The notes beneath the pieces were generated by a model. The model saw only the letters and a program-made list of their open reading frames with translations, searched no databases and had not been told where the DNA came from. From the NCBI RefSeq assembly GCF_016863255.1, contig NZ_BOON01000002.1:1-64000 (forward strand): a stretch of DNA of 64,000 nt, written 5' to 3'. Every line of letters starts with the position of its first letter. Positions within the stretch are counted from its first letter, which is position 1. Positions 50,278-62,644 of this stretch are shown one piece after another. Origin of the DNA: Planosporangium mesophilum. Its GTDB lineage: Bacteria; Actinomycetota; Actinomycetes; Mycobacteriales; Micromonosporaceae. Position numbers and translations under genes: made by a program.

Positions 50278-51582
50278 TCACGGTACACCGGCGGCCTCCC
50301 CGACCGGGTCGGCCGGCATCGTGACCGCGGCCGGTCCGGCCGGCGTCACCGGCGCCCGCAGGGCCCCGGTCAGCGGCTCCGCGAAGTCACCGCCCTCCGG
50401 CGGCGCCACGCCCTCCAGCCCCAGCCATCCCGCCAGCCGGCGCAGCTCCGCGGCCAGCGCCTCGGCCACCTCACCCGGGGCGGGGTGACCGCGGCCGGCC
50501 CGGCCGGCAGGCGCCGGCTCGATCCAGGCGGCCGGCACCCGCAGGACGCCGGCCTGGCGGTCGGCCTTGAGGTCGAGCCGGGCGACGAGCCGGTCGCCGA
50601 GCAGGAACGGCAGCACGTAGTAGCCGTGGACCCGCTGGGCTGCCGGCACGTAGATCTCGATGCGGTAGCGGAAGCCGAACAGCCGCTCGGTCCGCGCCCG
50701 CTCCCACACCAGCGGGTCGAACGGGCTGACCAGCGTCGCCGCGGAGACCCGGCGGGGCATCCGGGCCTCGGGGTGCAGGTAGGCCGGCTGGCCCCAGCCC
50801 TCGACGGTGACCGGGATCAGCTCACCGGCCTCCACGAGGCCGGCGACGGCCGAACGGGTGGCCGCCGCCGGCAGCCGGAAGTAGTCGCGCAGGTCCCGCT
50901 CCACCGCGACACCCAGTGCCCGGGCGGCCACCCGAACCAGCTCACGGTGAGCCTCCGCCGGAGCCGGGGTGGGCGCCTCCAGCACGGCGCGGGGCAGCAC
51001 CCGCTCCGGCACGTCGTAGACGCGGGCCCAGGAGCCGTTCCGGCGGGCCGCCAGCACCTCACCGCGCCAGAACAGCCACTCCAGCGCCGTTTTCACGTCC
51101 GTCCAGTTCCAGCCCCAGTGCTCGCGTCGGACCGGTACGTCGTCGGAGATCTCAGCGGCGGTCAGCGGTCCCTTGGCCCGTACCTCGTCGAGGACCCAGC
51201 GCACCAGGTCCGGCCGTTCGCGGTTGATCCGGGCGACGCCGCCCCACTCGTGGCCCCCCGCCATCCGCCAGCGCAGCATCGGGTGCAGGGTCACCGGCAG
51301 CAGCGAGGCCTCGTGCCCCCAGTACTCGAACAGCTCACGCGGCGCGCGGTAGGCCACGCGGTCGAGCAGGGTCGGCGAGTAGGGCCCGAGCCGGCTGTAG
51401 AGCGGCATGTAGTGGGCGCGCATCAGGACGTTGACGGAGTCCATCTGCAGCAGGCCGATGCGGCGCAGCACCCGGCGCAGGTGGCGCAGGTCCACCGCGC
51501 CGCCCGGCTGCCGGTCGGCGAAGCCCTGGGCGGCCAGCGCGATCCGGCGCGCCTGCGCCGCTGAGATCGATTCGACGGTCAT
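50278..51582 (-). CDS. YcaQ/AlkX-like winged-helix DNA glycosylase
   Basis: 434-residue protein of the HTH_42 (AlkZ/YcaQ) superfamily. [21 protein letters not shown] near residues 44-64 contains a Q-x-D motif (Gln46, Asp48), the catalytic pair of E. coli YcaQ/AlkX, which unhooks interstrand cross-links; AlkZ, the azinomycin-resistance glycosylase, has Q-x-Q instead. Further blocks: [41 protein letters not shown] and [21 protein letters not shown] (given as separate blocks). Cross-link repair is inferred. No adjacent biosynthetic cluster is present, so it is probably a housekeeping repair enzyme. Confidence 0.88.
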   Translation of the reverse strand: MTVESISAAQARRIALAAQGFADRQPGGAVDLRHLRRVLRRIGLLQMDSVNVLMRAHYMPLYSRLGPYSPTLLDRVAYRAPRELFEYWGHEASLLPVTLHPMLRWRMAGGHEWGGVARINRERPDLVRWVLDEVRAKGPLTAAEISDDVPVRREHWGWNWTDVKTALEWLFWRGEVLAARRNGSWARVYDVPERVLPRAVLEAPTPAPAEAHRELVRVAARALGVAVERDLRDYFRLPAAATRSAVAGLVEAGELIPVTVEGWGQPAYLHPEARMPRRVSAATLVSPFDPLVWERARTERLFGFRYRIEIYVPAAQRVHGYYVLPFLLGDRLVARLDLKADRQAGVLRVPAAWIEPAPAGRAGRGHPAPGEVAEALAAELRRLAGWLGLEGVAPPEGGDFAEPLTGALRAPVTPAGPAAVTMPADPVGEAAGVP

Positions 51583-51744
51583 CGGCGCCGAGGGTAGCGC
51601 GCGGGTGCGACGAAAATCGTCGGCCGCCCATCTCCCCGACCTCGGCTTCGTCCACGCCGGCGACGGCCTCCTGGTGCCCGCGCTCCGCTTCACGTTCCAA
51701 CCCGCCTGACCTCGCGCGCCGATCCCTCCGTACGCTGTCCAACC

Positions 51745-54423
<2,679 letters not shown>

Positions 54424-54434
54424 ATCGCCCGGGG

Positions 54435-56837
54435 TCAGCTGTGCCGCTGGCGCCGACGACGCGGCTCGCGGTCACCCTCGCCGGCCTCGCCCGACTGCTC
54501 ACCGGCGGCAGCGTCCTCGCGCTCCGGGCGGTCGCCCCGCTCGCGGCCCGGGCCACGCTCGGCGCGCTCACCACGCTCGCGCGGACCCCGGTCGCCCCGG
54601 TCACGGCCGGCCGGACGCTCCGCGCCCTCACCACCGGCGGCGGCCGGCGCCTCCTCGCCCTCGGGGCGCACCTTGTCCAGGTAGATCTTGCCCCGCTGGT
54701 CGATGTCGGCGATCTGGACCTCGACCTTGTCGCCGACGTTGAGGAAGTCCTCGACCTTGTCCACCCGCTTGCCGTCGCCGACCTTGGAGATGTGCAGCAG
54801 GCCGTCGCGGCCGGGCAGCAGCGACACGAACGCGCCGAACGGCGCGGTCTTCACGACGGTACCGAGGAACCGGTCGCCCACCTTGGGCAGCGTCGGGTTG
54901 GCGATCGCGTTGATCCGCTCGACCGCGGCCTCGGCGGCCGGGCCGTTGGTCGCGCCGACGTAGATCGTGCCGTCGTCCTCGATGGTGATGTCGGCACCGG
55001 TCTCGTCCTGGATCGCGTTGATCATCTGCCCCTTCGGGCCGATGACCGCACCGATCTTGTCGACCGGGATCTTGATCGTGGTGACCCGCGGCGCGTACTC
55101 CGACATGCCGGCCGGCGAGGCGATCGCGGCGTCCATCACGTCGAGGATCGTGTGCCGGGCGTCGTGCGCCTGCTGAAGGGCACCGGCCAGCACGTCCGAC
55201 GGGATGCCGTTGAGCTTGGTGTCCAACTGCAGCGCGGTGACGAACTCCCGGGTACCGGCGACCTTGAAGTCCATGTCGCCGTACGCGTCCTCGGCGCCCA
55301 GGATGTCGGTCAGGGTCACGTACTGGGTCTTGCCGTCGACCTCGTCGGAGATCAGACCCATCGCGACGCCGCCGACCTGTGCCTTCAGCGGCACACCGGC
55401 CGACAGCAGCGCCATGGACGAGGCGCAGACCGAGCCCATCGAGGTGGAGCCGTTGGAGCCGAGGGCCTCGGAGACCTGACGGATCGCGTACGGGAACTCC
55501 TCCCGCGAGGGCAGCACCGGGATGAGGGCGCGCTCGGCGAGCGCCCCGTGGCCGATCTCGCGCCGCTTCGGCGCACCGACCCGGCCGGTCTCACCGACCG
55601 AGTACGGCGGGAAGTTGTAGTTGTGCATGTAGCGCTTGGTCTTGGCCAGGCCCAGCGTGTCCAGGGTCTGCTCCAGGCGCAGCATGTTGAGGGTGGTCAC
55701 GCCCAGGATCTGGGTCTCGCCCCGCTCGAAGATCGCGGAGCCGTGCACCCGGGGCAGGACCCCGATCTCGGCGGTCAGCACCCGCAGGTCGCGCGGGCCG
55801 CGGCCGTCGATGCGGACCTGGTCGCGCAGCACGCGGCTACGGACCTCCTGCTTGGTCAGCGCGCGCAGCGCTGCCCCGATCTCCTTCTCACGCCCCTCGA
55901 AGCGGGGCGCGAGGGCCTCGAGCGCCTTCTCCTTGACCCGGTCGAGGGCGTCCTCACGCGCGGCCTTGCCGGCGATCCGCAGGGCCTCGGCGACGTCGTC
56001 GCGCACCGCGTCGGCGACCGCCTGGAAGACGTCGTCCTGGTACTCCAGGAAGACCGGGAACTCGGCCGTCGGCTTGGCGGCCACGGCGGCCAACTCGTCC
56101 TGGGCCCGGCACAGCTCGCGGATCGCCGGCTTGGCGGCCTCGAGACCGCTCGCGACGACCTCCTCCGTGGGGGCCTGGGCACCGCCCGCGACGAGGTTGA
56201 CGGTGTGCTCCGTCGCCTCGGCCTCGACCATCATGATCGCTACGTCACCGTCGGGCAGCGTGCGCCCGGCGACGACCATGTCGAAGGTGGCCCGCTCCAG
56301 CTCCTCGTTGGTCGGGAAGGCCACCCACTGCCCGTCGATGTGGGCCATCCGGGTCGCGCCGATCGGACCGCTGAACGGCAGGCCGGACAGCTTGGTCGAC
56401 AGGGACGCGGCGTTGATCGCCACCACGTCGTACGGGTGCGACGGGTCGAGCGCGAGCACCGTCTCGACCACCTGGACCTCGTTGCGCAGCCCCTTGACGA
56501 AGCTCGGGCGCAGCGGACGGTCGATCAGGCGGCAGGTGAGGATCGCGTCCTCGCTGGGGCGCCCCTCGCGACGGAAGAACGAGCCGGGGATGCGGCCGGC
56601 GGCGTACATCCGCTCTTCGACGTCGACGGTCAGCGGGAAGAAGTCGAACTGTTCCTTCGGCTGCTTGCCGGCGGTCGTGGCGGACAGCACCACGGTGTCG
56701 CCGAGCTGAGCGGTCGCCGAGCCCGCCGCCTGACGCGCCAGCCGGCCGGTGGAGAAGACGATTTCGCGGGTGCCGAAGTTGCCGTTGTCTATGACGGCCC
56801 GGCTGGTCTGGTTTCCGAGGCTACTAGCTTCGGTCAT
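54435..56837 (-). CDS. pnp: Polynucleotide phosphorylase
   Basis: 800-residue phosphorolytic 3'-5' exoribonuclease that can also add 3' tails and, in actinobacteria, has been linked to (p)ppGpp synthesis. Two RNase PH domains (about 15-240 and 345-570) flank an all-helical domain; KH ([16 protein letters not shown]) and S1 ([20 protein letters not shown]) domains follow. The tail (about 735-800) is a Gly/Glu/Arg-rich disordered extension typical of high-GC species. A long hairpin in the leader suggests RNase III-type autoregulation. Confidence 0.96.
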   Translation of the reverse strand: MTEASSLGNQTSRAVIDNGNFGTREIVFSTGRLARQAAGSATAQLGDTVVLSATTAGKQPKEQFDFFPLTVDVEERMYAAGRIPGSFFRREGRPSEDAILTCRLIDRPLRPSFVKGLRNEVQVVETVLALDPSHPYDVVAINAASLSTKLSGLPFSGPIGATRMAHIDGQWVAFPTNEELERATFDMVVAGRTLPDGDVAIMMVEAEATEHTVNLVAGGAQAPTEEVVASGLEAAKPAIRELCRAQDELAAVAAKPTAEFPVFLEYQDDVFQAVADAVRDDVAEALRIAGKAAREDALDRVKEKALEALAPRFEGREKEIGAALRALTKQEVRSRVLRDQVRIDGRGPRDLRVLTAEIGVLPRVHGSAIFERGETQILGVTTLNMLRLEQTLDTLGLAKTKRYMHNYNFPPYSVGETGRVGAPKRREIGHGALAERALIPVLPSREEFPYAIRQVSEALGSNGSTSMGSVCASSMALLSAGVPLKAQVGGVAMGLISDEVDGKTQYVTLTDILGAEDAYGDMDFKVAGTREFVTALQLDTKLNGIPSDVLAGALQQAHDARHTILDVMDAAIASPAGMSEYAPRVTTIKIPVDKIGAVIGPKGQMINAIQDETGADITIEDDGTIYVGATNGPAAEAAVERINAIANPTLPKVGDRFLGTVVKTAPFGAFVSLLPGRDGLLHISKVGDGKRVDKVEDFLNVGDKVEVQIADIDQRGKIYLDKVRPEGEEAPAAAGGEGAERPAGRDRGDRGPRERGERAERGPGRERGDRPEREDAAAGEQSGEAGEGDREPRRRRQRHS

Positions 56838-56936
56838 GGTGAGTTTTCACTCCTCACGGGTCGTGGTACACCCGCACGGAGGCTGTCCCGCGGCCGGTCT
56901 TCGATCGAAGCTCTCGGGTGGGTTGAGCTCGTCCCC

Positions 56937-56986
56937 CGAAAGCCACTACCGAGGACCGGTGCGCCGACGCGCTCCTGCGGCTTTCG
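56937..56986 (-). promoter_or_regulatory. Leader hairpin of pnp
   Basis: CGAAAGCC (56937-56944) pairs with GGCTTTCG (56979-56986), closing a 34-nt GC-rich internal region with further pairing (AGGA/TCCT, GCGC). It lies 100-150 nt upstream of the pnp ATG and downstream of the rpsO terminator. Similar leader stem-loops in other bacteria are cut by RNase III and mediate PNPase autoregulation. Confidence 0.6.
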
Positions 56987-57004
56987 TACCAGTCTGACAT
57001 TACG

Positions 57005-57048
57005 CGTGAGGGGAGCGACCTGTATGTCGACGGGTCGCTCCCCTCACG
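57005..57048 (-). terminator. Terminator downstream of rpsO
   Basis: Perfect 16-bp stem (57005-57020 with 57033-57048) with a 12-nt loop begins 5 bp after the rpsO stop. It separates rpsO from pnp, so some pnp transcripts probably arise by readthrough, as in Streptomyces. Confidence 0.88.
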
Positions 57049-57053
57049 AAGTA

Positions 57054-57323
57054 CTACCGACGCAGGCCGAGGCGCTCGATGAGCGCGCGGTACCGGCTGA
57101 TGTCGGTCTTCTGCAGGTAGTTGAGCAGCCGACGGCGACGGCCGACCAGCAGCAGCAGGCCGCGCCGGCTGTGGTGGTCGTGCTTGTGCAGCTTCAGGTG
57201 CTCGGTGAGGTCCGAGATGCGCTTGGTGAGCATCGCGACCTGCACCTCGGGCGACCCGGTGTCACCCTCGGCGGTCGCGTGGTCCTTCATGATCTGCTGC
57301 TTCACAGCGGCTTCGAGCGCCAT
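57054..57323 (-). CDS. rpsO: 30S ribosomal protein S15
   Basis: 89 residues, the standard length. The conserved [16 protein letters not shown] segment and the [19 protein letters not shown] block (about 50-70) bind 16S rRNA at the three-way junction. The ATG at 57323 has GGGAGAT upstream; in-frame codons further upstream would add 13 residues not seen in S15. Confidence 0.97.
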   Translation of the reverse strand: MALEAAVKQQIMKDHATAEGDTGSPEVQVAMLTKRISDLTEHLKLHKHDHHSRRGLLLLVGRRRRLLNYLQKTDISRYRALIERLGLRR

Positions 57324-57455
57324 GATCTCCCTTACGGTCGGGCTGGAAACGTCCGCACCCACGGCGTCGTGCAGGCACGCGGACCCACGCCAGTCACCTG
57401 GCGCGGCCCCCAGCCTAACAAACCTAACTACGAGGAGCCGTGAGTGGGCGCGCCG

Positions 57456-58169
57456 TCACACCCGAGCGGCGTCCGGCGGAGCCACCGGAAGGGCCGCGCC
57501 ACGGTCCGTCCGGGAGCGCGCCGAGCGCCACAGCGGCCACCCCGCCACGCCCGCGATGACGACCGAGCACAGATGCCCGACCGCGGCGACCTCGAACGTG
57601 GACAGCCCTGCGAACGCGTCCACGGCGAAGAGCGCGAAGCCGGCGAGGGCCGGCAGCCGCTGGAGGCCCCGCCCGTACAGGGCGCCGGCGGCGAGCGCGC
57701 ACGCCACCACGTACGACGGGCCGACGTCGATCATGAAGCGGTCCCCCGCCGGCACCTGGCCGTGCGCGATCCGGTACGCGACGATCCCCTGGCTGATCAG
57801 CGTGCCCCCGACGTGCGCGCACACGATCAGCGTCGCGGTCCGCCAGTTGCCCAGCGCCCGGTTGGTGACGCCGAGCCCGATCAGCGCGGTCAGCAGCCAG
57901 CCGGTCAGGCTGCCCTCGGTGAACAGCCCGGACAGCACCAGCGCCGGCAGCGGGTGGTCGCGCAGGTTGACCAGGTTGGTGCTGGTCCACTCCAGCCAGG
58001 CGGTACGCGCGGGGGTCGGGAGGGTACGCACGGACAGGGTCGTGGCGATGAAAGCGACGACGTAGCCGGCCGTCACGCCGGCCCGGGCCGGCAGCAACCG
58101 GACACCAGCCGGCAGCGGTCGGACGCGAGCCGGCAGCGGTCGGGTCAACCAGCCCGGCCCCGGCCTCAT
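57456..58169 (-). CDS. Rhomboid-like membrane protein
   Basis: 237 residues with about six hydrophobic helices. VGPSYVVACALAAGALYGR (around Ser152) resembles rhomboid TM4, and AVGHLCSVVIAGVAG (His199) resembles TM6, so a Ser-His pair could exist, although the classic GxSG is GPSY here; activity is uncertain. The N-terminus has a heptapeptide repeat (PLPARVR, PLPAGVR, LLPARAG) encoded by near-identical DNA. The start overlaps the ribF stop by 4 bp (ATGA). It may be catalytically dead. Confidence 0.72.
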   Translation of the reverse strand: MRPGPGWLTRPLPARVRPLPAGVRLLPARAGVTAGYVVAFIATTLSVRTLPTPARTAWLEWTSTNLVNLRDHPLPALVLSGLFTEGSLTGWLLTALIGLGVTNRALGNWRTATLIVCAHVGGTLISQGIVAYRIAHGQVPAGDRFMIDVGPSYVVACALAAGALYGRGLQRLPALAGFALFAVDAFAGLSTFEVAAVGHLCSVVIAGVAGWPLWRSARSRTDRGAALPVAPPDAARV

Positions 58170-59095
58170 CCGGCCAGGACTTCTCGGGTCTGCGCCACGT
58201 CCTCGTTGATCTGTGCCACCAGCGGCTCGATTCCGCTGTAGGTGCGCTGCTCGCGCAGGTGCGCGACGAAGTCGAGCGACAGCCGCTCGCCGTACAGGTC
58301 GCCGCTAAAGTCCAGTACGAACGCCTCCACCCGGCGCTCCTGGCCGGAGAAGGTGGGGTTGGTGCCGATCGACACCGCGGCGGGCAGCCGCTCGCCGTGC
58401 CCCCGCACCAGCCACGCCGCGTACACGCCCTCGGCGGGCACCGCCGCGTACGAGCTGGTGAGCAGGTTGGCCGTGGGGAAGCCCAGCTCGCGACCGCGCC
58501 GGTCGCCGCGGACGACGACACCCTCGACGCGGTGCGGGCGGCCCAGCGCGCGGGCCGCCGCCGTCACGTCACCCGCGTCGACACAGGCGCGGATGTACGT
58601 GGACGAGAAGACGGTGGAGTCGTCGGCGAGCAGCGGTGCGGCCTCGGTACCGAAGCCGAAGCTGCGCCCCAGCCGCTCCAGCATGGCGATGTCGCCGGCC
58701 GCGCGGTGGCCGAAGCGGAAGTTCTCCCCCACCACGACCAGCGAGGCGTGCAGGTGGGAGACGAGGACGTCGTAGACGAACTCCTCGGCCGGCACCCGGG
58801 AGAAGTCCGGCGTGAACGGCTGTACGCACAGCGCGTCGACCCCGAGCTGCTCGATCAGCTCGGCCTTGTGGGCCGGCTCGGTCAGCACGGGCGGGTGCGA
58901 CCCGGGCCGGACGACCTCCGACGGGTGCGGGTCGAACGTCATCACCACCGACTGCACGCCCAGCTCACGGGCCCGCTTCACGGTGTGCCCGATGATCTCC
59001 TGGTGCCCGCGGTGGACCCCGTCGAAGACCCCGATCGTGACGACCGAACGGCCCCAGCCGCGGGGCGCCGCGTCGTACCCCCTCCAGCGCTGCAT
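58166..59095 (-). CDS. ribF: Bifunctional riboflavin kinase / FAD synthetase
   Basis: 309-residue enzyme making FMN and FAD from riboflavin. The N-terminal nucleotidyltransferase has GVFDGVHRGHQ and FSSTYIRACVDAG; the C-terminal kinase has GRELGFPTANL and VEAFVLDFSGDLYGE. truB lies 9 bp upstream and the rhomboid-like gene overlaps downstream. FMN supply links loosely to the flavoenzymes in this window. Confidence 0.95.
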   Translation of the reverse strand: MQRWRGYDAAPRGWGRSVVTIGVFDGVHRGHQEIIGHTVKRARELGVQSVVMTFDPHPSEVVRPGSHPPVLTEPAHKAELIEQLGVDALCVQPFTPDFSRVPAEEFVYDVLVSHLHASLVVVGENFRFGHRAAGDIAMLERLGRSFGFGTEAAPLLADDSTVFSSTYIRACVDAGDVTAAARALGRPHRVEGVVVRGDRRGRELGFPTANLLTSSYAAVPAEGVYAAWLVRGHGERLPAAVSIGTNPTFSGQERRVEAFVLDFSGDLYGERLSLDFVAHLREQRTYSGIEPLVAQINEDVAQTREVLAG

Positions 59096-59104
59096 GCGGA
59101 AAGA

Positions 59105-60004
59105 CTATCCGGCCGGCGAGAGCACGATCTCGGCCTTGGCCCGCCCCTCGCGCTCGCGCACGACCGCGATCACCTCGCCGTCGGGTCCGAACACGGCGTA
59201 CGGGCCGGCGATCCCGATCGGCTCCAGCGGGCCGCCGTGGCTCAGGACCCGGGCCTCGTCGGCGTCGGCGTCCCGGCGCGGGAAGAACCGGGCGGCGGCG
59301 TCCGGCAGCGGCAGGGTGACCGGATGGTCGCGTTCGGCCAGCGACTCCAACGTCTCAGCCTCGGCGAGGGTGAACGCCCCCACCGCGGTACGCCGCAGCG
59401 CCGTCAGGTGCCCGCCGACGCCGAGGGCGGCGCCGAGGTCCCGGGCGATCGCCCGGATGTAGGTACCCGACGAGCACTCCACGTCGACGTCCAGGTCCAG
59501 CCGGTCGCCGTCGGCCGGGCGCAGGTCGCCGAGGACGAGCCGGGACACGGTCACCGGGCGGGGCGCGAGCGCCACCTCCTCGCCCTCGCGGACCCGCTTG
59601 TACGCCCGCTTCCCGTCGATCTTGATCGCACTGACCGCGCTGGGGACCTGCTGGATGTCGCCGGTCAGGGTGGCCAGCTCCGCGCGTACCCGTTCTTCGG
59701 TGATCCCGTCGGCCGAGGCGCGCGCGGTGACCTCGCCCTCGGCGTCGTCGGTCACGGTCGACTCGCCCAGCCGGATGGTGGCGCTGTAGCGCTTCGTGCT
59801 GCCGATGACGTACGTGAGCAGCCGGGTCGCCCGCTCCACGCCGACCACCAGTACCCCGGTCGCCATCGGGTCGAGCGTGCCGCCGTGCCCGACCCGCCGG
59901 GTACGGGCCAGCCGCCGTACCCGCGCGACCACGTCATGGGAGGTCATGCCGCCCGGCTTGTCGACGACGACGAGGCCGCCCGGCCCCGGAGGTTGCTTGC
60001 TCAC
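59105..60004 (-). CDS. truB: tRNA pseudouridine(55) synthase TruB
   Basis: 299-residue enzyme that makes Psi55 in the T-loop of tRNAs. VVDKPGGMTSHDVV opens the fold; GHGGTLDPMATGVL holds catalytic Asp45; SGTYIRAIARDLG follows. The C-terminal PUA-like region is shorter than in E. coli but usual for actinobacteria. It belongs to the rbfA-truB-ribF block, here separated from rbfA by a MATE transporter and small genes. Confidence 0.95.
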   Translation of the reverse strand: MSKQPPGPGGLVVVDKPGGMTSHDVVARVRRLARTRRVGHGGTLDPMATGVLVVGVERATRLLTYVIGSTKRYSATIRLGESTVTDDAEGEVTARASADGITEERVRAELATLTGDIQQVPSAVSAIKIDGKRAYKRVREGEEVALAPRPVTVSRLVLGDLRPADGDRLDLDVDVECSSGTYIRAIARDLGAALGVGGHLTALRRTAVGAFTLAEAETLESLAERDHPVTLPLPDAAARFFPRRDADADEARVLSHGGPLEPIGIAGPYAVFGPDGEVIAVVREREGRAKAEIVLSPAG

Positions 60005-60052
60005 GGGGGTCCAGCCTTCCAGATCGCTCAGTGGGCCATGCTTTCTGGACCC

Positions 60053-61369
60053 TCAACGGGTCGCGCCGACGACCGCCCACCGACCGGAGCGCATCCGGGC
60101 CAGCAGCCCCACCAGGCGGATGACGATGAACAGGGTCAGCCCGGCCCACACCCCGGCCAGTCCCAGGTGCAGCCAGTACGCCAGCCAGATCGCGGGCAGG
60201 AAACCGCCGAGGGTGGCGACGACGGTCAGGTTGCGCATGTACCGGACGTCGCCGGCGCCGATCAGCACCCCGTCGAGCGCGAACACCACCCCGGCGAGGG
60301 GCAGCATGCCGGCGAACCAGGGCCACGCCCGCATCGCCTGCGCGAAGACCTGCGGGTCTGAGGTGAACAGCTTCGGCAGTACCCCGGCCCCGGCACCGAT
60401 CACGGCCGCGAACACGGCGCCCGACACGAGCCCGATCACGGTGATGCGGCGGGCCAGGGCCTTGGCCTGCTCGTCCTCGCCGGCGCCCAGGGCGGCGCCG
60501 ACGAGCGACTGCGCGGCGATCGCGACCGCGTCGAGGACGAGGGCGCAGAAGAACCACAGTTGTAGCGCGATCTGATGGGCGGCCAGGGCCGCGGCGCCGA
60601 AGCGCGCTGCCACGGCCGCCGCGGACAGGAAGGACGCCTGGAACGCCGCACCGCGCAGGAGCAGGTCGCGGCCGAGGACGAGTTGGCGGCGCAGTACCGC
60701 CGGGTGCGGCCGCAGCGACACCCGCTCGGCCACCAGGGCGCGTACGAACAGGGCGCCCGACAGCGTCTGTGCGCCGGCGTTCGCGATCGCCGACCCGATC
60801 AGGCCCAGGTGGAGGCCGTACACGAGGGTCGGGCAGGCCGCCGCCGACAGCAGGTTGGCGCCCAGGACGTAGTACATCGGCCGCCGGGTGTCCTGCACCC
60901 CGCGCATCCACCCATTGCCGGCCGTGGCCAGCAGCAGGCCGGGGGCGCCGAGCGCCGCGACGCGCAGCCAGTGTGCCGCCGCGGCGGCCACGTCGGGGTT
61001 GTTCCCGGCGAGGGTACGGGCCAGCGGGTCGGCGAACACCTGGGCGCCGACGGCGATCAGCAGACCCGCGGCGAGCGCGAGCCACGACGCCTGTACCCCT
61101 TCGGCTACGGCGCCGGCCCGGTCGCCGGCGCCGTAGCGGCGCGCGGACCGGCCGGTGGTGCCGTAGGCGAGGACGGTGCCGAGCCAGGCGGCGACCGTCA
61201 GCACCTGGCCGCCGATGGCCACCGAGGCCAGGGGCGTACGACCGAGATGCCCGACCACCGCCGTGTCCACCAGGACGTACAGCGGCTCGGCGGCGAGGAC
61301 GACGAGGGCCGGCAGGGCGAGGCCGGCGACCCGACGGAGGGTGGGCGCGGCACTGGTGGGGGTGGTCAT
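60053..61369 (-). CDS. MATE family efflux transporter
   Basis: 438-residue multidrug/toxic-compound extruder of the DinF branch with about 12 hydrophobic helices in two homologous halves (PLYVLVDTAVVGHLGRTPLA near the start; PLAGVVFALDGVLIGAGDVRYM in the second half). ATG 61369 is preferred; a GTG at 61387 would add six residues. It precedes truB by 48 bp. Substrate unknown. Confidence 0.9.
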   Translation of the reverse strand: MTTPTSAAPTLRRVAGLALPALVVLAAEPLYVLVDTAVVGHLGRTPLASVAIGGQVLTVAAWLGTVLAYGTTGRSARRYGAGDRAGAVAEGVQASWLALAAGLLIAVGAQVFADPLARTLAGNNPDVAAAAAHWLRVAALGAPGLLLATAGNGWMRGVQDTRRPMYYVLGANLLSAAACPTLVYGLHLGLIGSAIANAGAQTLSGALFVRALVAERVSLRPHPAVLRRQLVLGRDLLLRGAAFQASFLSAAAVAARFGAAALAAHQIALQLWFFCALVLDAVAIAAQSLVGAALGAGEDEQAKALARRITVIGLVSGAVFAAVIGAGAGVLPKLFTSDPQVFAQAMRAWPWFAGMLPLAGVVFALDGVLIGAGDVRYMRNLTVVATLGGFLPAIWLAYWLHLGLAGVWAGLTLFIVIRLVGLLARMRSGRWAVVGATR

Positions 61370-61523
61370 CGCCCCGGATACTGACACGGCTTGGTAAGGC
61401 TGACAAGCCTTCGCGTTACTTACAGGATCGCGGCGGAGCCGCTATCCGACGGCAGCGGAGCCGCTACCCGGACGGCGATGACGCCGCGGTCACCGACGCA
61501 CCGCGGCGTCACCACGAGTTCGG

Positions 61524-61628
61524 TCAGCCACGCCGATCCATCGACATCTGCAGCGCCGCGCGAGCCTGCTCCCGACTGTCCTTGGCGCTCGACTGCGGCT
61601 TGGGCTGCGGCTTCTTGTGGTCAGGCAT
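61524..61628 (-). CDS. Small basic/polar protein, 34 residues, unknown
   Basis: An open frame of 34 codons starts MPDHKKPQPKPQSSAKDSRE and ends SMDRRG. GAGGAG lies 8 nt before the ATG, one of the best ribosome-binding sites in the window. The N-terminal half is Lys/Pro/Gln-rich and probably disordered; the rest (DSREQARAALQMSMDR) can form an amphipathic helix. No named family is recognised. Upstream (61801-61817) lies an AT-rich palindrome that may be its promoter or operator. Confidence 0.6.
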   Translation of the reverse strand: MPDHKKPQPKPQSSAKDSREQARAALQMSMDRRG

Positions 61629-61928
61629 GACGGGTCTCCTCGAACGTCGTTGTCACGGCTGTTTCGTCGGACGTTCGCCTGACCGGGGTCGCCGGTCCGG
61701 GGCGCTGCCCGGCGGGAGCCGAGTCGACGGGGTGGGTCGACCCTCATGAACCGAAAGCGGTGGTGTGGCGGCGGGGAACGCATCAACGCGCCACTCTGTC
61801 TAAGTTAACGTTAAGTTCCAAGATGTGCGCGCACTTCCCGGATTCCGGGATGCCTACTCCCCTGATCGGCGCGGAGCCCGCCGGGTGTGACGACCTCGGC
61901 GGGCTCCTCGCGGATCAGGGAAGAAGGC
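61629..61928. other. 300-bp gap with AT-rich palindrome
   Basis: No gene is credible here. TTAACGTTAA (61805-61814) is a perfect palindrome inside a direct repeat of TAAGTT (61801-61806, 61812-61817). The patch is strikingly AT-rich for this genome. It could control the 34-residue gene on the minus strand, about 175 bp away. Confidence 0.55.
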
Positions 61929-62147
61929 TCAGCGGGCCAGGAAATGCCAGCCCAGCCACCAGCAGAAGCCCAGCATCACGATCCGGCCGACGGGTAGCCG
62001 GCCGATCCGGTACCGCATGGCGACGCCGCAGATGGCGGCGAGGGACGGGATCCGGGAGCCCGGCCGCCGCGCGGCCCACTCCAGTCCGAGCGCCGCGCCG
62101 AAGGCGCCGAGGAAACCCGCGATGGCCAACTCCCGCACGACGATCAC
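61929..62147 (-). CDS. DUF6186-like small membrane protein
   Basis: 72 residues with two hydrophobic helices (about 4-22 and 54-70), a basic middle segment, and a C-terminus ending MLGFCWWLGWHFLAR. The pattern resembles DUF6186 of Micromonospora and relatives. The GTG start overlaps the stop of the upstream gene (GTGA), so the two are coupled. Function unknown. Confidence 0.7.
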   Translation of the reverse strand: MIVVRELAIAGFLGAFGAALGLEWAARRPGSRIPSLAAICGVAMRYRIGRLPVGRIVMLGFCWWLGWHFLAR

Positions 62148-62551
62148 CGGCGCACCAGGCCCCAGTAGGCGGTGAGCCAGCCGAAGTACGCCGCCGCCCG
62201 GGCGAGGTAGCCCTCCAGGATCGGATCGGCGAGGTTCGACAGGGTCGGATGCTCGAGGGTGGAGCCGGCGAAGAAGTTGATCGCCTCGACGACGCCGAGG
62301 GTCAGACCGGGCACCAGCCACCAACGGGCCCGCGCCGACAGCCGGTCCGGTGAGCTCCGGCGGGGCGTCCGGTCCGACAGGCCCAGCCAGAAGAGCGTGC
62401 CGCCGACCGCCACGACGAGCACCTCAGCACCGAGGGAGAACGACGGGAAGAGGGCACCCGCGAGGGAGATCAGCGCGAAGACCGGCACCAGCACCAGCGG
62501 TCGCGCCCGGGCGCCCGAGATCTCGGCAGTGATGTGCGAGGACTGATCCAT
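62144..62551 (-). CDS. Small integral membrane protein, unknown
   Basis: 135 residues with about four hydrophobic segments (20-37, 42-60, 78-95, 118-132). FFAGSTLEHPTLSNLADPIL lies in an extracytoplasmic loop. I recognise no family. It is translationally coupled to the DUF6186-like gene downstream and lies 93 bp after rbfA; an AGGGAT/ATCCCT repeat (62587-62612) in that gap may be a weak hairpin. Confidence 0.72.
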   Translation of the reverse strand: MDQSSHITAEISGARARPLVLVPVFALISLAGALFPSFSLGAEVLVVAVGGTLFWLGLSDRTPRRSSPDRLSARARWWLVPGLTLGVVEAINFFAGSTLEHPTLSNLADPILEGYLARAAAYFGWLTAYWGLVRR

Positions 62552-62644
62552 CCCCGCATTGTCACCGGCACGCAGAGCGCGCCGTAAGGGATCGGCTCCC
62601 CTAGTTATCCCTGAAGTTCAGGCTTGACGTTGAGCCCTTGTCGT

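Noticed and set aside
54441-57443. Plus-strand open frame of 1000 codons
   Set aside because: Antisense shadow of pnp, with rpsO and intergenic hairpins inside it; no motif recognised.
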